Source of the DNA: CAWJKP01 sp963843465 | GTDB taxonomy: Bacteria > Planctomycetota > Planctomycetia > Pirellulales > Thermoguttaceae | Reading direction: 5' to 3' | Length of the DNA stretch: 64,000 nt | Assembly: GCA_963843465.1 (NCBI GenBank) | Contig: CAWJKP010000001.1 | Location: 1-64,000, forward strand | Shown: piece after piece, positions 19,001 through 34,000 of the stretch | How the letters are laid out: every line of letters starts with the position of its first letter | How positions within the stretch are numbered: the stretch's first letter is position 1 | Notes under the pieces: generated by a model | Told to the model about the DNA's origin: nothing | Database searches by the model: none | What the model saw: only the letters and a program-made list of their open reading frames with translations | Translations under genes and position numbers: made by a program

Positions 19001-22000
19001 AGGTCGCCATCGCTGCTGAACTGGACCGTGCCGGAGTTGACGATGGTCGCGCCCTGGTAGGAGTTGGCGGCGTTGGCCAAGGTGAGGATCCCGGTTCCGG
19101 CCATGATCACCGCCTGGTTGGGCGGGGTGGTGGCGAAGACGGTGCCGTTGCCGGGGTCGGCGGCGATGGTCCACGTATCGGTGGCATTCGGTCCTGTACC
19201 GGTGAACTCGTAGACGAAGTTGCCGTTCGTATTGGTATTGGCCGCGTTGCCCGCTCCCGTCGGCCCGGCGCCGCCGTTGCCGTTGGTGAAGCGGATGTCG
19301 ACGGGGTACCAACTGTTGGGCGTGACGGCATAGGGGGTGGTGATTCCGTTCCAGTGGAAGCCGTTCTGGTCGCCGCCGTTGTCGTTGCCCTCGGAGACCC
19401 ACGACCAGCCGGCCGACCCGATCTGCGTGAGGCTGGAGAAAGTTCCGTTGGCGGAGCCGATCGAGATCGTCCAGCCGTCGTCGATGCCGGCGCTGAAGGC
19501 CACGCCGGTGACCCCCGCGGGGATATACATGTAGCCGCGGTAGACCCAAGTGTTATCGTTGTTATTGCTGCTCCAGATGTTGTTCGGGCCGGCGGTGGAC
19601 CACTGCCACTCGCCGCCCCGCGGCGTGTCCACGACGTTGCTGAGCGTGGGCACGTCGGTGAGGTCGGATTCATAGTTGCGGGTATTGCCGTTGTTGCCGT
19701 CCCACAACTGGCCTTCCAACAGGCCGGCGCTTCCCTCGACCCCGCTGATGACGCCGTTGACCGTCGTATTGCCGTCGCCGCTGAAGCTGAGCGGCAGGCC
19801 GTTGTCGGTGATGTTGCCGGAGAGCGTGAGGGTGCCGTTGTCGGAGCCGATGCCGGCGACGGCATCCACGTTGAACGGCTGGGAGATGGCCAGTGCGCCG
19901 AAGTCGTTGAAGGCCAGGGTGCCGCCAACGAGCGTGAAGGGTCCGCTGTAGCTGTTATTGGCGTTGCTGACCGTCAGCGTGCCGCCGCCGCCCATGATCA
20001 ACCCGCTGGTGCCGCCTTCGGTGAGCTGGCTCTGGATGAAGTTGTCGCCGCCGAGGCTGTCGATCTCGAAGGTGCCGGACGTGGGCAGGGTGATGGGCTC
20101 GGTGGCGGTGACGCCGGCGGCGGCCGCGGTGCCCAACTGGAGGACCGTGTTGGGGGCCATGGTGATGCCGGCGCCGTTCATCGAGGCGGTGGTGGCCTCG
20201 TCCAGCGTGCCCTGTTGGACCTGGGCCGCGGCGGTCGTGGTATTGGTCCCGTTGATCACCAGCGTGCCGGCGCCGGTCTTGTAGAGGCCGCCGCCGCCGG
20301 TGAAGGAGGGCGTGCCCACGGGCAGCACGTCGGCGAAGGTGCCCGAGTAGCTGTCGAGGTAGTTGGGGCTGGTAGGAGATTCGTCGGTGACGGTGACGGT
20401 CACGGTGCCGAGGCCGTCGTAGGTCACCAGGGCCCCGAAGACGTCGCTGACGCCGCCGTTGAGGACGTGGAAGTTGACGCCGTTGTTGGTGCTGCTGGTA
20501 ACCAGGTTGACCGACCAGGCGATGGCGCCGTTGATGTCCACGCCCATGATGCTGTTGCCGTTGCTGATGTCGAACTCGACGGCCATGCTGCTGCTGCCGT
20601 TGATGTTGTTGCCGCCGTAACCCATGTTGTCGCTGTTGCCGGCGGTTGCGTTGGCAGCGAAGTTCTGCAGGCAGAAAGTGAAGCCGCCGTTGCTGGGATT
20701 GGTGAACTGGAACTGGAAGGCGGAGCTGAAGGCGTCGGCGTCGACCCTCGTGGGGGTGAAGGCGCTCCAGCCTTCCCAATGGCCGCCGTCGGTCAACTGG
20801 ATGGCCGTTCCGTTGAGGTACGACCCGTTGAGCTGCATGTTGCCGGTGGCGAAGCCGGCGTCGTTGATGCTGGTGGTGTCGCTGGAGTAGCTCCAGTTGA
20901 GGATCTGCGTGGAGGTGCCGGGGTTGCCGCCGCCGGGGTCGTTGTTGCCGCCGGTGAAGCCCACGTAGTCGGTGTTGTAGATCGGGCCCGTGGCGCCGCC
21001 GCCGGAAACGGGCTCGTTGATGACCACGTTGCCGGCGCCGACGGTGGCCAGTCCGTAGGAGCCCTCGTTGAGCGTGCCGCCGGTGATCGTCAGGGTGCCG
21101 GAGGAGGCGCCGATGGAGGCGTAGCCGGAGAGCGTCACCGACCCGTTGAAGGTATTGACGCCGCCGATGCTCTGCACGGCGCCGCCGGCCGAGCCGCCCA
21201 CGCCGAAGCCGCCGACGATCAAGCCGGGCGCCGTGACGTTGACGCCGCCGGAGAACTTCAGGTCGGCGCCGCTCTCGACGAGCACGCCGGAGGTGCCGGT
21301 GCCGGCGGTGCTCAGGGCGTCGCTGGTGGCCAGCACGAGGTTGCCGGAGACGACGGTGGTCGCGCCGGTGTAGCTGTCCTGGCCGCTGAAGGTCAAGGCA
21401 TTGTTGGTGCCGGGGTAGACGTTGGCGGTGCCCTCCTCGACCATCAGGCCGCCGGTGCCGGAGATGTTGCCTTTGATGACCATGCTGTTGGAGGACCCGC
21501 CGCCGCCGCCGATGGCGCTGACGGCGCCGCTGGCGGAGTTGGCGAGCGTGAAGTTGCCGGTCATGGTCACCAGGCCGCCGCCGCCGTCCTGGTCCAGGGC
21601 GGGCCGGTAGTTGGGCGCTCCGGGGCTGGCCCCGGGGCCGTTGAGGTTGATGGCGTTGGGAATCGTGGCCGCGGCCGGGGCCCAGATCTCGAAGCTGGCG
21701 GCGGCGTCGACCGTCACCGGCCCGCTGCCCAGGGTGGCGAGGTAGTCGATGCCCGTCTGGTCGCTGTCTTGCCAGTTGGGGTAGAGATCCAACACGCCGC
21801 TTTCGACGGTCGTGCCGCCGGCGTAGGTGTTGGGGGACAACACGTAGAGCGCGTTGACGCCCGTGAGGTTCACGGTCACGGTGCCCGGGCCGGTGCCCCC
21901 GCCGACGCTGTTGTCGACGATCGGGCCGGCCGCCGTCACGCCGATGGACCCGGCGACGGTGAAGTTGTGGCCCTCAAGATCGGTGGTCGTGTTGATGGTC

Positions 22001-25000
22001 ACGGAACCGGCGGTGGCCGACAGCGTGGTGTTTCCGGCAAGGGTCAAGGGGCCGGAGAAGGTCAGCGCGCCGCTGCCGCTTTTCACCAGGGCGGGGGTGG
22101 TGGAGGAGGGGTCCACCAAGGTCGCAATGGGGTCGACGACGTTGGTGGCGCCGCTGCCGGTGAAGGCGAGCTGGTAGACCGTGTCGCCCGTGTTGATCGT
22201 GCCGCCGCTGAGGGCCAGCGTGCCGTTGTCGGAGCCGATGGTGGCGTTGCCGACCAGCGTGATGTTGCCGGACAAGGTGGCGTTGTAGCTTTGAGTCTCG
22301 AAGAGGTTGCCGGTGCCGGCGTCGGCGGCGAAGTTGTAATCGCTGATGTTGCCGTCGCTGCCGGTGCCGTTGAACTCGTAGCCCACGCCGAAGGTATAGT
22401 TGCCCCAGCCGCCGAAGTTCGACGAGTAGATGGCATTCCAGGGCGCCGGGACGGCCACGCCGAAGTTGCCGCCCGCCCCGCCGCCGCCGTTGCCGAAGCG
22501 GAACTCGACGGGATACCAACTGCCCGCCACGCCGTTGTCCAGGTTCCCCATCGCGGGATTGTCGGTGCCGGGGTTGAGGCCGGTGACGTTGAGAACCCGC
22601 GTGCCGCCCTGGTTGCCGTTGTTGAAGCCCTGGTTGTCGAACGCCATCCACATGCTGTCGTCGCAGTTGGCGATCAACTGCACGCTGGTGACGGGACTGC
22701 CGCCGGAGGTGGCGGGGACGAACATGTAGCCGTCGTAGATGTCGGTGTCGTTGTTGCCCCAGACGCTGCCGTCATAGGTCAGTCCGCCGTACGCGCCGGG
22801 GATGTTCATGTGCTCCTGGCCCGCCAAGGGCAGCAGCGTGACGCCCGCGTTGTCCGGGTTGGCGGCCCAATTGAAGTTGCCGTAGGTGAGGCTCTGGTCG
22901 AGGCCGGGCGTCAGGGCCGCGCTCTGGCCGACGTGCTCGACGGCCCCGGCGCCGGTCGGACCGCTGCCGGCCAACTGCAAGGCGTTGGCCACGGTCAGGC
23001 CGCCGGGCACCTGCAGCGCGCCGCTGCTCAGGCCGTTGCTCTGGACGCTGACCAGCGCGCTGCCCAGGGACCCGCTGTTGGTGATGTAGACGTAGCCGGC
23101 GCTGATCGTGGTCCCGCCGCCGTAGGTGTTGGCGGCCGTGTCGCTCAAGGTCACCGTGCCGGAGCCGGTCTTGGCCACCGCGGTGCTGGAGCCGCTGATC
23201 TGGTCGCTGAAGTTGGTCGAACCGGCGCCGGTGAAGCCCAGGTTGTTGCCGTTGGTGGTCAGCGTGCCGCTGATGTTCAGCGTGGTGCCGTTGTCGGCGC
23301 CGATGGTGGCGCCGCCGGCGCCCAGCGTGATCGGTCCGGTGACGGCGCCGGTTTCGTTGACGACGCCCCAGATCTCGTTGCCGGGGGCGTTCAGCGGGAT
23401 CGTCCAATTCCCTTGGTTGTTGGTCTCGAACTCGAAGCCGTTGTTCGGCCCGGTAGCGCCTGCGCCGCCGCCGCCGTTCTGGAAGCGGATCTCGACGGGA
23501 ACCCAGGTGCCCTCCAGGGAGGCGGTGTTGATGCTGGGCGTGGTCCAGCCCCAATTCATGTTGGTGCCGTTGCCGGGCCTGGTCGTGGTTCCATTGCCGT
23601 TGTTGTCGTACCAGGTGCCGTTGAAGTCGACCGTCCAGCCGTCGTCGATCTGGGCGGTGAAGGCGACGCTGCTGGTCGTGGGGGAAATGTACATCTCGCC
23701 CGTGTAGACCCAGGTCTGGTTGTTGCCCCAGAAAGCCTGGTTGTCATATCCCTGGCCGGGAGGGCCGGAGAAGAGCCATTCGCCCGCCTGCGGCTGCTGC
23801 TGGATGGTGGTACTTGTGGGGTAGTCGCTCCAGTCGTTGTTGGGGTTGACCACGCCTTCGTTCAGGCCGTAAGTAATCGACTCGCTGGTCGTGACCTCCT
23901 CGATGGCCCCGGCGCCGGTGGAGCCGCTGCCGGTGATGTTCAGGGGGTTGGTGACGGTCACGCCGCCGGCCACGCCCAGCGCACCGCCGTTGACCGTGAT
24001 CAGGCCCGTGCCGTTTTCCAGGGCGGCGCTGTTGGTGGGCAGCAGGATGCCGGCGTCGACGTAGGTCCCGCCCGAGGCGAAGCCGTAGTTGCCGGTGCCG
24101 TTCACGGTCACCGTGCCGGTGTCGGTCTGGGTGAGCGAGCCGTCGCCGGCGCCGCTGTCGCTCTGGAGATTGTCGAGCATCATCGCGCCAGAGCCGGCCA
24201 CGGTTAGGTTGAAGCCGGCCAACTGGGTGCTGGCGCCTTCCAGGGCCACGACGCCCGCGTTGACCGCGATCGTGGCGTTGCCGGTGAGCTGCACCACGCT
24301 GGTGACGGCCAGCGTGCCGCTGCCGTTCATGGTCAGGGCGTCGCCGCCGGAGCTGGTGTCCTGGAAATTGAGGATGTTTTCGGCGATCGTCGTCTGGCCG
24401 GTGCCGGTGACGGTCAACGTGTTGCCGTTCAGGTCCAGCGTGCCGCTCGTGAGGGTCAAGAGGCCCGCATTGCCCTCGAGAATGGCGGGGCCGCCGAGCA
24501 CTTGGGCGCCGGTGAGCGTGAGGATGCCGCTGCCGTTCATGGCCACGGTGTCGCCGGCCAGTCCGTCGGTGAAGGCGTTTTCCTCGATGTTCACGTTGCC
24601 GGCGCCGCCGCCGGCCAGCGTCTGGCCGTTGAGGTTCAGGGTGCCGTCGGCAACGTCCAGGACGGAGCCCGAGGCGGCCGACAAGGTGACGGTGCCGGTA
24701 AGGGTAAAGATGCCGGAGACGGTCAGCGTGCCGGCGCCGATGTTGCCCACGGTGCCGGTGCCGGAGATGGTGCCCGTGGTGCCGAGGTCGAAGTTCACCG
24801 GGGAGGCGTTGTCGACGTTCACGGCGCCGGAGTTCAGCGCGATGTTGCCCACGCCGCCGCCGTAGCCGCTCAGCCCGGCCACGGTCTGGAGCGAGCCGTT
24901 GAGGTTCCAGCTTGCGCCGGCGGCGATGTTCACCGTGGTGGTCGCGGGCAGCAGCGGGGGCTCCATGCCGGCGGGGATCAGGGGCAGTTGGCTGTTCTGA

Positions 25001-28000
25001 ATGAGGACGTAGCCCACGTCCATGGTGTAGCCGTTGGCGGCGCAGATGCCGGCGAAGCCGGAGAGCGCGGCGCCGTTCTGCAGGTTGGTTTGCGTCCAGG
25101 TCGTCGTCCAGGCGTCCGATTCGGAGGTGGTCCCGTTGGCCGGCCAGAACTCGGCCGTGATGTTGTCGCCGTTGGTCACCAGCCGCATCCAGTACCAGGT
25201 GTTGGTGCTGAAGGTGGTCGGGTCGGCGGGTCCCCAATTCACGTTGTCGTTGAGCAGTTGCACGCCGTTATTGTGTTGGCCGTTGTTGTTGGGGCCGCTG
25301 TCGAACACCAGGTTGATGGCGTTACTGTTGTCGCCCGGGGCAATGTCCGCCGCGATTCCGCCGATGTCATTCGCCGTGCCGGTGATCTGGACCATGGCCA
25401 GCTCGTTCCAGTCGCTGCTGGCGCTGAGGCCGGCGGGCTCGTAGGCCAGGTGGGAGGGGTAGCTGCCGCGGTTGGGGCCGACCACCAGTTCTCCTCCCGT
25501 TTGGCTGTATCCGCTGGTGTTGCCGCCGCTGGGCACGACGACCGTCCATGCCGGATTCATCGTGGCGCTGGTGAAGAAGTCCTGGTAGCCGTTGACCGCC
25601 GTGCCGTAGCCGTTGAAGTTGGTCGGCAGGCTCGCCGGCGTTGTCGGAGCCCCCATTTCCAGGGTGCCCTGGTTGACGTCGGTGGCGCCTTGGTAGGTCG
25701 AGATGCCGCCCAGGGTCACGGTGTCCGAGCCGACCTTGGTCAGCGAGCCGATGCCGGTGAAGGAGCCGTCGAAGGCGAAGTCGGCCGTGCTGTTGCCCAG
25801 GCTCAAGTCGACCGGCTGCGGGGTGGGGCTGCTCAAGTCCTGCAGATCAATGGTGCCGGTGCCCGTCAGGGTGCCGATGACCGGGGCGTCCACGCCGGCG
25901 GAGAAGGTCAGCACGCCGCTGGGGCCGCTGGTGACGTTGGCGTTTTGCAGGACGTCGTCGTTGGCAAGTTGCACGGTGCCGTCGATGTCCAGCGTGCCGC
26001 TGCCGCTGACGGTGTTTTCGAGGATAATGATGCCGCTGCCGCCCAGGGTCACCGTGTTGCCGTTGAGGGTCAAGGGGCCGGTGATGGTCAGCGCGGCGGT
26101 GCCGTTGTTGGCGATGGTGCCGGTGCCGGTAATGTTGGCCGGGTTGAGGGTGGGGGTGGCAGGCGTGGCAAAGTCGTAGGCCAGCGTGCCGCCATCCAGC
26201 GCGACGTTGACGACGTTGACCTCGGAGAGGTTGCCGCTGACAGTCAGCGTCTTGCCGGCCAGGTCCACGGGGGTGCCGGCGTCGCCCAGGTTCACGGTGC
26301 CGCCGTTGGCGTTGACCGTGGTGGCGGCGCCCAGGGTGCCGGCCATGTCGACCGTGCCCGCGTTGGCGTTCACCAGGCCCTTGGGGGTGATGTCCAGGGT
26401 ACCGGTGATTTCCAGCGTGCCGCTGCCGGCCTGGTTGATCTCGGCGTTGCCGTACGTGAAGGCCGAGGCGGGGATGAACACCTGGCCGTTGCCGTCGCCG
26501 ATGTTCCAATAGGCGAACATGCCGGCGCCGCCGCCTGCCTGGTAGTAGCCGATCTGAATCTGGTGAGTTGAGCCGGGGACCAGATTGACGGTTCCTTGAC
26601 GCTGGGTGACGCCCTGGTTGAAGTCGTTGTCGACCACCAGGTTGCCGTCGATCCAGAGGCGGCTGCCATCGTCGCTGGCGGTGTAGAAGGTGATGGCGAC
26701 CGGGCTCGAACCGCCGCCACCCGCCGTGGACGGGATGGTGACGTTTCCCGTCCAGAGCGCGCCGACCTGTTGGCCGCCGATATTGGTGGGACCGGGGTTG
26801 CCGGAGACATCCTTCGCCGCGGCGAAAGAGTTCGCGTCGATGTTGGGGAAGTTGATGGCGACATCCATGGTCTCGGTGTCGGCCGGGGTTAAGTTGCCCA
26901 GCCAGCCGGCGTTGTTTGGATCGAGGCGGTAGGTGTCCATGCCGCCGATGTTGCCGGTGTAGTAGTACTGGCCGCTCAAGCCCGGCGAATACGTCCCGGT
27001 AATGTTGCCTTGAAGGTCGACGGTGCCGGCGCCGATGGTCGTCAGGACGTTGCCGCCCAAGGCCAGCGGGCCGCTGAGGATCAGCGTGTTGCCGAGGGTG
27101 GAGCCGATGCTGGCGACGCCGGTGAGGTTGATCGTGCCGGCGTAGGAGTTGTTGCCGCTGGCATTGTCGATGGCGCCCACGCCGCCCACGCCAGAGCCGG
27201 CGATGTTGATCGTTTCCGATCCGGGGTTGGTCAGTCCGCCGCTGAAGGCCAGGGTGCCGCCCGCGTTGACCGTGACGCCGGCGCCCGCCGAGTCCAGGGC
27301 GCTGTTGACTTCGACTACCAGGGTGCCGCCGGAGTTGACCGTGACGGCGCCGGCGCCCAGGGCGTTGATCGCGTCGGCCGCCACGGTGCCGGAGTTGACG
27401 GTGACCGCTCCGGTGTAGCCGCTATTGCTGTCCACGACGGTCAGCGTGCCGCTGCCGCTCATGGTCAGCGTGGAGCCGGCCGAGCCGGAGAGTTGGTCGC
27501 CGACGGTGGGGTTGCCGGCGCCCGTGAAGGCCAGCGTGTTGCCGTTGAGGTTCACGTTGCCGGAGATGTCCACGGTGCTCCCGGCGGCGTCGTTGACCGT
27601 CACGTTCGCGCCCAGGGTGAGGTAACCGGAGGTGTTCAGGGCGCCCGTGGCGGCGACCTGCACCGCCAGGGGCATGGTATTGGTGAAGGGGGTCCCCGAG
27701 GCGCCGGTCAGGTTCAGCGTGCCGCCGGCGGCCACCGTGGTGGCGCCGGGGTAGCTGGTGGTGGCGCCGTTGAAGGTGACGGCGCCCGCGCCGGTCGTGG
27801 CGACGTTCACGCCGAGAGTCGAGCCGATGGCGAAGAGGCCGCTGGGGAAGAGGCTGCCGAACGTGCTGCCGTCCATTTCGGTGGTGGAACTGAGCGCGAT
27901 ACCGTTGCTCGGGATCACGTAGTCGCCGCCGTTGGTGCTGCCGGCGGTCCCGTCGCCGGAGCCGGAATCGACGCGGAAGCCGATGCCGTAATTGCCGTTC

Positions 28001-31000
28001 CAGCCGGCGCTCGCCCCGGAGGCGCCGCGCCGCCGCCGCCGTTGGCCATGTTGAGCTCGATGGGGTACCAGCCCGTGGGCAGCGTGATCGCGCCGGTGGA
28101 CATGGCGGTATTGAAACTGCCGTTGTTGATGTAGTTCACGCCGTTGATGGTGAGCCACGTGTCGTCGTCGATCTGCTTTGCGAAGGAGAGGGTTCCGGTG
28201 CCGTTGCCGTTGGAGTTGGGGAAGTAGACCAGGCCCTCGTAGACCCAGGTGTCGTTGTTGGCCCAGGTGCCCTGCGGGAAGTACGAATTATTGTTGTTGA
28301 CGTTGCTGGTCTCGCCCATCACCGGCTCCTGGACGGTGTAGACCCCGTACGAGTCGGCGTCGCTGGCAGGCAGGGCCTGGCCCCATTCGGTGTCGTTGTC
28401 GACCTGGAATTCGTACATGCCGGGCATGGAGGAGGGGCCGGTGATGCTGCCGGTGACGACGGTTTGGCCGCCGCCGGCGAAAGTCACGTTGCCGCCGACC
28501 AGGTTGATGCTGCTCAGGGTCAACTGGCCGGCGGTGGAGCCGATGGTGGCGTTGCCGGTCAGGGTGATCGTGCCGGCGTAGGAGTTGGTGCCGCCGAGGT
28601 TCACGATGGCGCCGCTGCCGGCGCCGGTGCCCGTGATGCTCACGGGCTCGCTGCCGGCGCTGAAGCCGCCGCTGAACGCCAGGGTGCCGCCCGAGGCGAC
28701 CGTGACGCCGGAGCCCGAGCCCAGGGCGTTGGTCGCGTCGGCCACCACGGTGCCGGAATTGATCGTGATCCCTCCGGGGAAGGTATTGGCGCCGGTGAGC
28801 GATAGCACGCCGGTGCCGTTCATCACGATGCCGTCGCTGGAGGCGCCGAGGCTGGTGTCGCTGATCGCGCCCAGGGTCACGTTGCCGCTGCCGCTGACGG
28901 TCAGCGTTTGGCCGTTGAGGTTCAGCGAGCCGGAGAGCGGGTCCACGGTGCCCGGGGGAGTGACGTCCAGGTTCATGGGCTGGTCGAGGGTCACGTTGTT
29001 AAGCTGCAAGGTGCCGGAGTTGACCGCGGTCTTGTTGTAGTAGTCGACCGTGGCGCCGGAGAAGTTGACGATGCCCCCGGTGGCCGCGGCCACGGTGACG
29101 CCGGGGCCGGGGACGACGAGCATATTGGCATAGTCGAAGACGACCGTTGCCGAGTTGCCGCTGTGCGAACAATCTTCCAAGCCGACGAGGAAGGTGCTCC
29201 CGCCCATGGGGACGTACTGCGTACCGCCGGCCTGGTTCCAGCCCGAGGTGGGCGGGGTGCTGGCGTCGGCGGCGGTGTTGTAGTAGGCGCTGAAATTGCC
29301 GGCGCCGTCATAGGTCAGCTCGATCCATTGGGGCCCCGTGCCTCCGGCCCCTTGGTTGTTGCCGACGTTGTTTCCCGCGGTCCCCCACTGGAGCTGCACG
29401 CCGTTGCCGCCCGTGTCGGAGACGAAGACGCAGGGCGTCTCCGCGCCGAGGCTGGCCTGGACCATGATGCCGACCTTGGTCCAGCCGCTAGGCGCCGTGT
29501 AGGATTGGACGTGGGCGATCCACGTGGCCGGGGCGGATGCCGAGGCGGTGGCGTATTCGAACTCGCACTGCTCGGTGCCGGCCCAGATGTCGCCGCCGGT
29601 GCTGGTCATCGTCCAGTCGCCTGTGGCTGGGTTGTAGCTCGATGAGCCGGCGTTGCCGCTGGCCGGATTCTGGATGTTGACGGCCGTTCCGCCGATCTGG
29701 GTCGAGTTGCCGGTGATCGTGCCTTGGACCACGGTCTGGCCGCCGCCGACGTAGGTCAGCTCGGAGGCGTTCATGGCGATCGTGCCGCCCAGCGTCAGCG
29801 TGCCGGTGCTGTCGGTGCCGATCGAGGCGGGGGCGGAGAGCGTGATCGGCCCGGCCCAGGTCGAGCCGCTGCCGGCCAGGCCCTCGATGGCCCCGGCGCC
29901 GTTCACGCCGTTGCCGGCGATGGTGATGGTTTCGCTGCCGCTGTCGGTGAAGCTGCCGGCGAAGGCCAGGGTGGCGCCGGAGGGTACCGTGACGCCGGCG
30001 CCGGCGCCGATGGCGTCGGTGGCGTCGGCCACCAGGGTGGCGCCGCTATCGACGGCGATAAACCCCGCCTCGGTGGCGTCGTTGTCGCCGGTGAGGGTCA
30101 GCGTGCCGGTGCCGCTGACGGTCAAGGTCTGCGACCCCGTGCCCGTGACCGCGGTCACCTCGACGTTGACCGGGTCGCTGGCCGTGTCGTCGGTGGCTAC
30201 GATCGTCGTGCCCCCCAGGCCGCCGAGGAGCACCGTCGCGGGCGAGCCCAGGTCGCCGTGGACGTAGGCGATGGCGCCGCTGGCGCCGATGCTCACGGTG
30301 CTGTCCTGCAGGGCGTCGCTGTTGGCCACCGCCAGGGTGCCGTCGTTGATGGTGGTCGCTCCGCCAAAGGTATCGACGCCCCAGAGCGCCAGCGTGCCGG
30401 TGTCGCCGGAAGCGAGGCCCTTGGTCAACGAGCCGCCGCTGCCGGTGATGCTGTCGCCGATGTTGACGTTGCCGGCGCCGACCACGGTCAGCGTGTCGCT
30501 GCCCAGGCTGACCGTATTGTTGAGTCCGCCGAGGATCAGCGTGCTGCCGCCGGCGGCGCCGATGGTGGCGCTGCCGGAGAGCGAGATCGCCCCGCTCAAG
30601 GTGTCGGTGCCGCCCAGGGCCTCCAGCGCGCCGACGCCGCCGGCGCCGCTGCCGGCGATGTTGAACGACTGCGTCAAGGTGACGCTGTTGGTCAGCCCGA
30701 TGGTGGCGCCCGTGTCGACGGTCAGCGAGCCGGTGCCCAGGGCGTTGTTGGACCCCACGGCCAGGGTGCCGGTCTGGACGGTGATCGGTCCGCTATAGCC
30801 GCTGTCGTTGCCGGTCAGGGCCAGCGTGCCGGGGGCGGTCATGTCGATCACCAGCCCGTTGCCGCTGTTGGGGAAGCTGTCCGCCAACACGTCGCCGATG
30901 GTGATGGCGCCGGTGCCTTCGACGGTCAGCGTGCCGCCGTTGAGGTCCAGCGTGCTGGAGGTGGCGGGGGCGCCGAGGATCAGGGTGCCGTTGTTGAGCA

Positions 31001-34000
31001 ACGTGGTGCTGCCGTCCTCCGGGAGCGTCATGCTGCCCGTCACGGTGACCGTGCCGGGGCTGGTCACGTCGAGGATAAGCAGGCTCTCATCGAGGCTGGA
31101 AACGGTGCTCATGCTGAAGCTGCCCGCGCCGCTGAGCGTCGCCGCGTTCGACGAGTTGTCGAGGGTTCCGCTGATGGTCAGCGTTCCCGAGCTGGAGCCG
31201 ATGGTGGCGCCGCCGGTTTCGACGGTGATCGATCCGCTTAGCGTATTGTTGCCGCCGCTCTGGATGGCGCCGAGGCCGCCCACGCCGCTGCCGGCGATGC
31301 CGATGTCTTGCGGCAAGCTGAGGCCCTGGCCGAGCAGGACCTCGCCGCCTTCGATGACCACCGAGCCGAGGCCCAGGGAGTTGCTGGCCGCCAGGTTCAG
31401 GGTGCCGCTGTTGGTGATGGTCGTCGCCCCGACATAGGAATTCTGACCGCTGTTGCTGCCGGTAACGGTGTTGTTGCCGGAGAGCGTCACGTCGCCGTTG
31501 ACGATCACGCCGTCGCTATTGCTGCCGGTCGAGTCGATCAGGGCGTCGCCGATGTTGGTGGCGCCGTCGATGGTCAGCACGAAGCTGTCGAGGTTGATGG
31601 AGCCGTTGTTAAAGGCCAAGCCGGTTCCGCCGCCCACGGCGGTGTCCGCCTGGAGCGTTTGGGCGCCGGCCACGGTGACCACCGCGCTGCCGGTCATCGT
31701 GGCGCTCAGCGCGTTGTTAGCGATGCTGGAAAGGGTGCCGTTCACGGTGACGGGGTTGGCGCCGACGAAGGTCAGGGGGGCCGTCGACGAATTGGTGATG
31801 TTGCCGTCGATCACCAGGCTGCCGGCTCCCACGGTCTGGCCGGAGCCGATGCTGGCGCCGGGGCCCGTGAGCGTGATCGTTCCGGTCAAAACGTCTTGGC
31901 CGGTGACGATGTCGATGGCCCCGTGGCCGGCCACGCCGTTGCCCAGGATGGTCATGTTTTGCGCGAGCGTGATGCCGTTGGACAGGCCGAGGGCGGCGCT
32001 GGTGTCGACGTACACTTCGCCGCCGCCCAGGGTGTGGGTGTTGGAGACGGTGAAGAGGCCGTCTTCGAGGGTCGTGGTGCCGGCATAGGTGTTGGTGCCG
32101 GAGAGGGTGAGGCCCGTGGTGTCGATCACGATCCCGTCGCTGGCGCTACTCTTCGAGTCGACGATGTTGTCGCCGATGGTGGTGGCGCCGGAGCCGGTGA
32201 CGACCAGTACGCCGCCGTTGAGGTCCAGGTTGCTGCCGCTGCTGATGCCGAGGAACAAGGTGCTGCCGTTGGCCAGCGTGGTGGTGCTGTCAAACGGGAG
32301 CTGGATGCTGCCCGTCACGGCGACCTCGGCCTGGCCGGTCATCTGCGGGGCAAACAGGGACTGATCGATGTAGGAAAGGTTGTTCAGGGTGATGTTGGCC
32401 GTGCCGACGAGCGTCACCTTGCCCGACGAATTGTCGACGTTGTCGACGGCGAGCGATCCGCCCAACGCGCCGATGGTGGCGCCGCCGCTGCCGATGGTGA
32501 CGGTTCCGCTCAAGGTATTGGTGCCGCTGACGTTGTCGATAGCGCCCACGCCGCCCACGCCGGCGCCCTGGATGGTCAGGTTTTGCGACAAATTGGTCTC
32601 CAGCGCCAGCGTGGCGCCGGTGTCGACGTACACGGCGCCGGCGCCCAGGCTCAGCGCGCTGTCGCCCGTGGGGGTGGTGGCGCCCACGGTGAGCAGCACG
32701 CCGGGGTCGATGGTCGTGGTCCCGGCATAGGTGTTGGCGCCGGAGAGCGTGACCGTGCCCGCCGTGTTGTCGATGATCAGCCCGTCGTTGCTGGCGCCGC
32801 CGCTGTTGTCGATGATGTTGTCGCCGATGGTGGTGGCGCCGGTGCCTTGGATCGTCAGCGTGAAGCCGTTGAGGTTGATGGTGCTGGGGGTGGCGGGGAC
32901 GCCGGAGGCGAGGACCAAGGTGCTGTTGTTGACCAGCGTGGTGTCCGCCGCGAGCGTCAGGTTGCCCGTCACGGTGACCGCGTTCGGGCTGGTCATCGCC
33001 GGGGTAAACTCGCTCTGATCGAGGCTGGAAACGGTGCCGATGCTGATGGGGGCCGTGCCGTTGAGCGTCACGTCGCCGCCGGAATTGTTGATATCGCCGA
33101 TGGTCAGCGTGTCGCCCGACGCCGACGAGTCGATGGTAGCGCCGCTGGCGCCGATGGTGACCGTTCCGCTCAGGGTATTGGCGCCGCTGTAGTTGTCGAT
33201 GGCGCCGGCGCCGCCCACGCCCGTGCCGTTGATGGTCACGGAAGTCGGCAAGGTGATCGGGCTGGCCGCCGTGATGGAAGTGAGAGCCAGCGTGCCGCCG
33301 GTACCGAGGGGGCCGCCGTTGACCGTCAAGGACCCGAGACCGAGGGCGTCGTTGGACCCCAAGGACAGGACGCCGCTGTTGACCGTCGTCGCTCCCGGAA
33401 AGGCGTTGGTAACGGTGGCATTGTTGCCGGAGAGCAACAGCGCGCCGGGGGTGGGCAAGCTGCTGCTCATGTCCACGTTCAGCGCATCGCTTGTTGGGCT
33501 GCCGCTGGTGTCCACGATGCTGTCGCTGATGGCGACGACGCCGCCGCCGGTGACGTTCAGCGTGTTGCCGTAGAGGTCGAGGTTGCCGCCGCCGACGTCC
33601 AAGGTGCTGCCCGTAGCGGCCGAGAGCGTGGTCGTCCCGGCGAGCTGTCCGGGGTTGGAGACCGTCAGCGTGCCGCCGCCGGTGACGCTCAGGGCGTCGT
33701 TGCCGTTGGCGTCCTGCAACGTCGGAACGGTCACATACGCCGGCGTCGAAGGACCCCCGGTAGGAGCGTACGTCGTATCAAAGCCGTCGCTGAAGTTGAC
33801 GGCCCCTTGGTTGGCGAGGGGGCCGACGCTGGTGACGTTGACGGTCAGCGTGTTGTGGACCAGGGTCTGGCTCCCCGGAGTGCCCGTCGCATCGGCCAGG
33901 CTAATAGGAGAGGTGACATTCAACGTTCCCGCGGTGTTGCTCCAGGTGTCGGCGGTCGCCGCGGGGCTTTGCTGGTCGGGGGCCACCGTGATGCCGGCGA

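Noticed and set aside
15940..24207. A 2,755-residue plus-strand frame and the neighbouring long plus frames to 34643.
   Set aside because: Shadow frames of the GC-rich giant adhesin gene; low-complexity Gly/Ala/Val/Asp-rich translation without domains.
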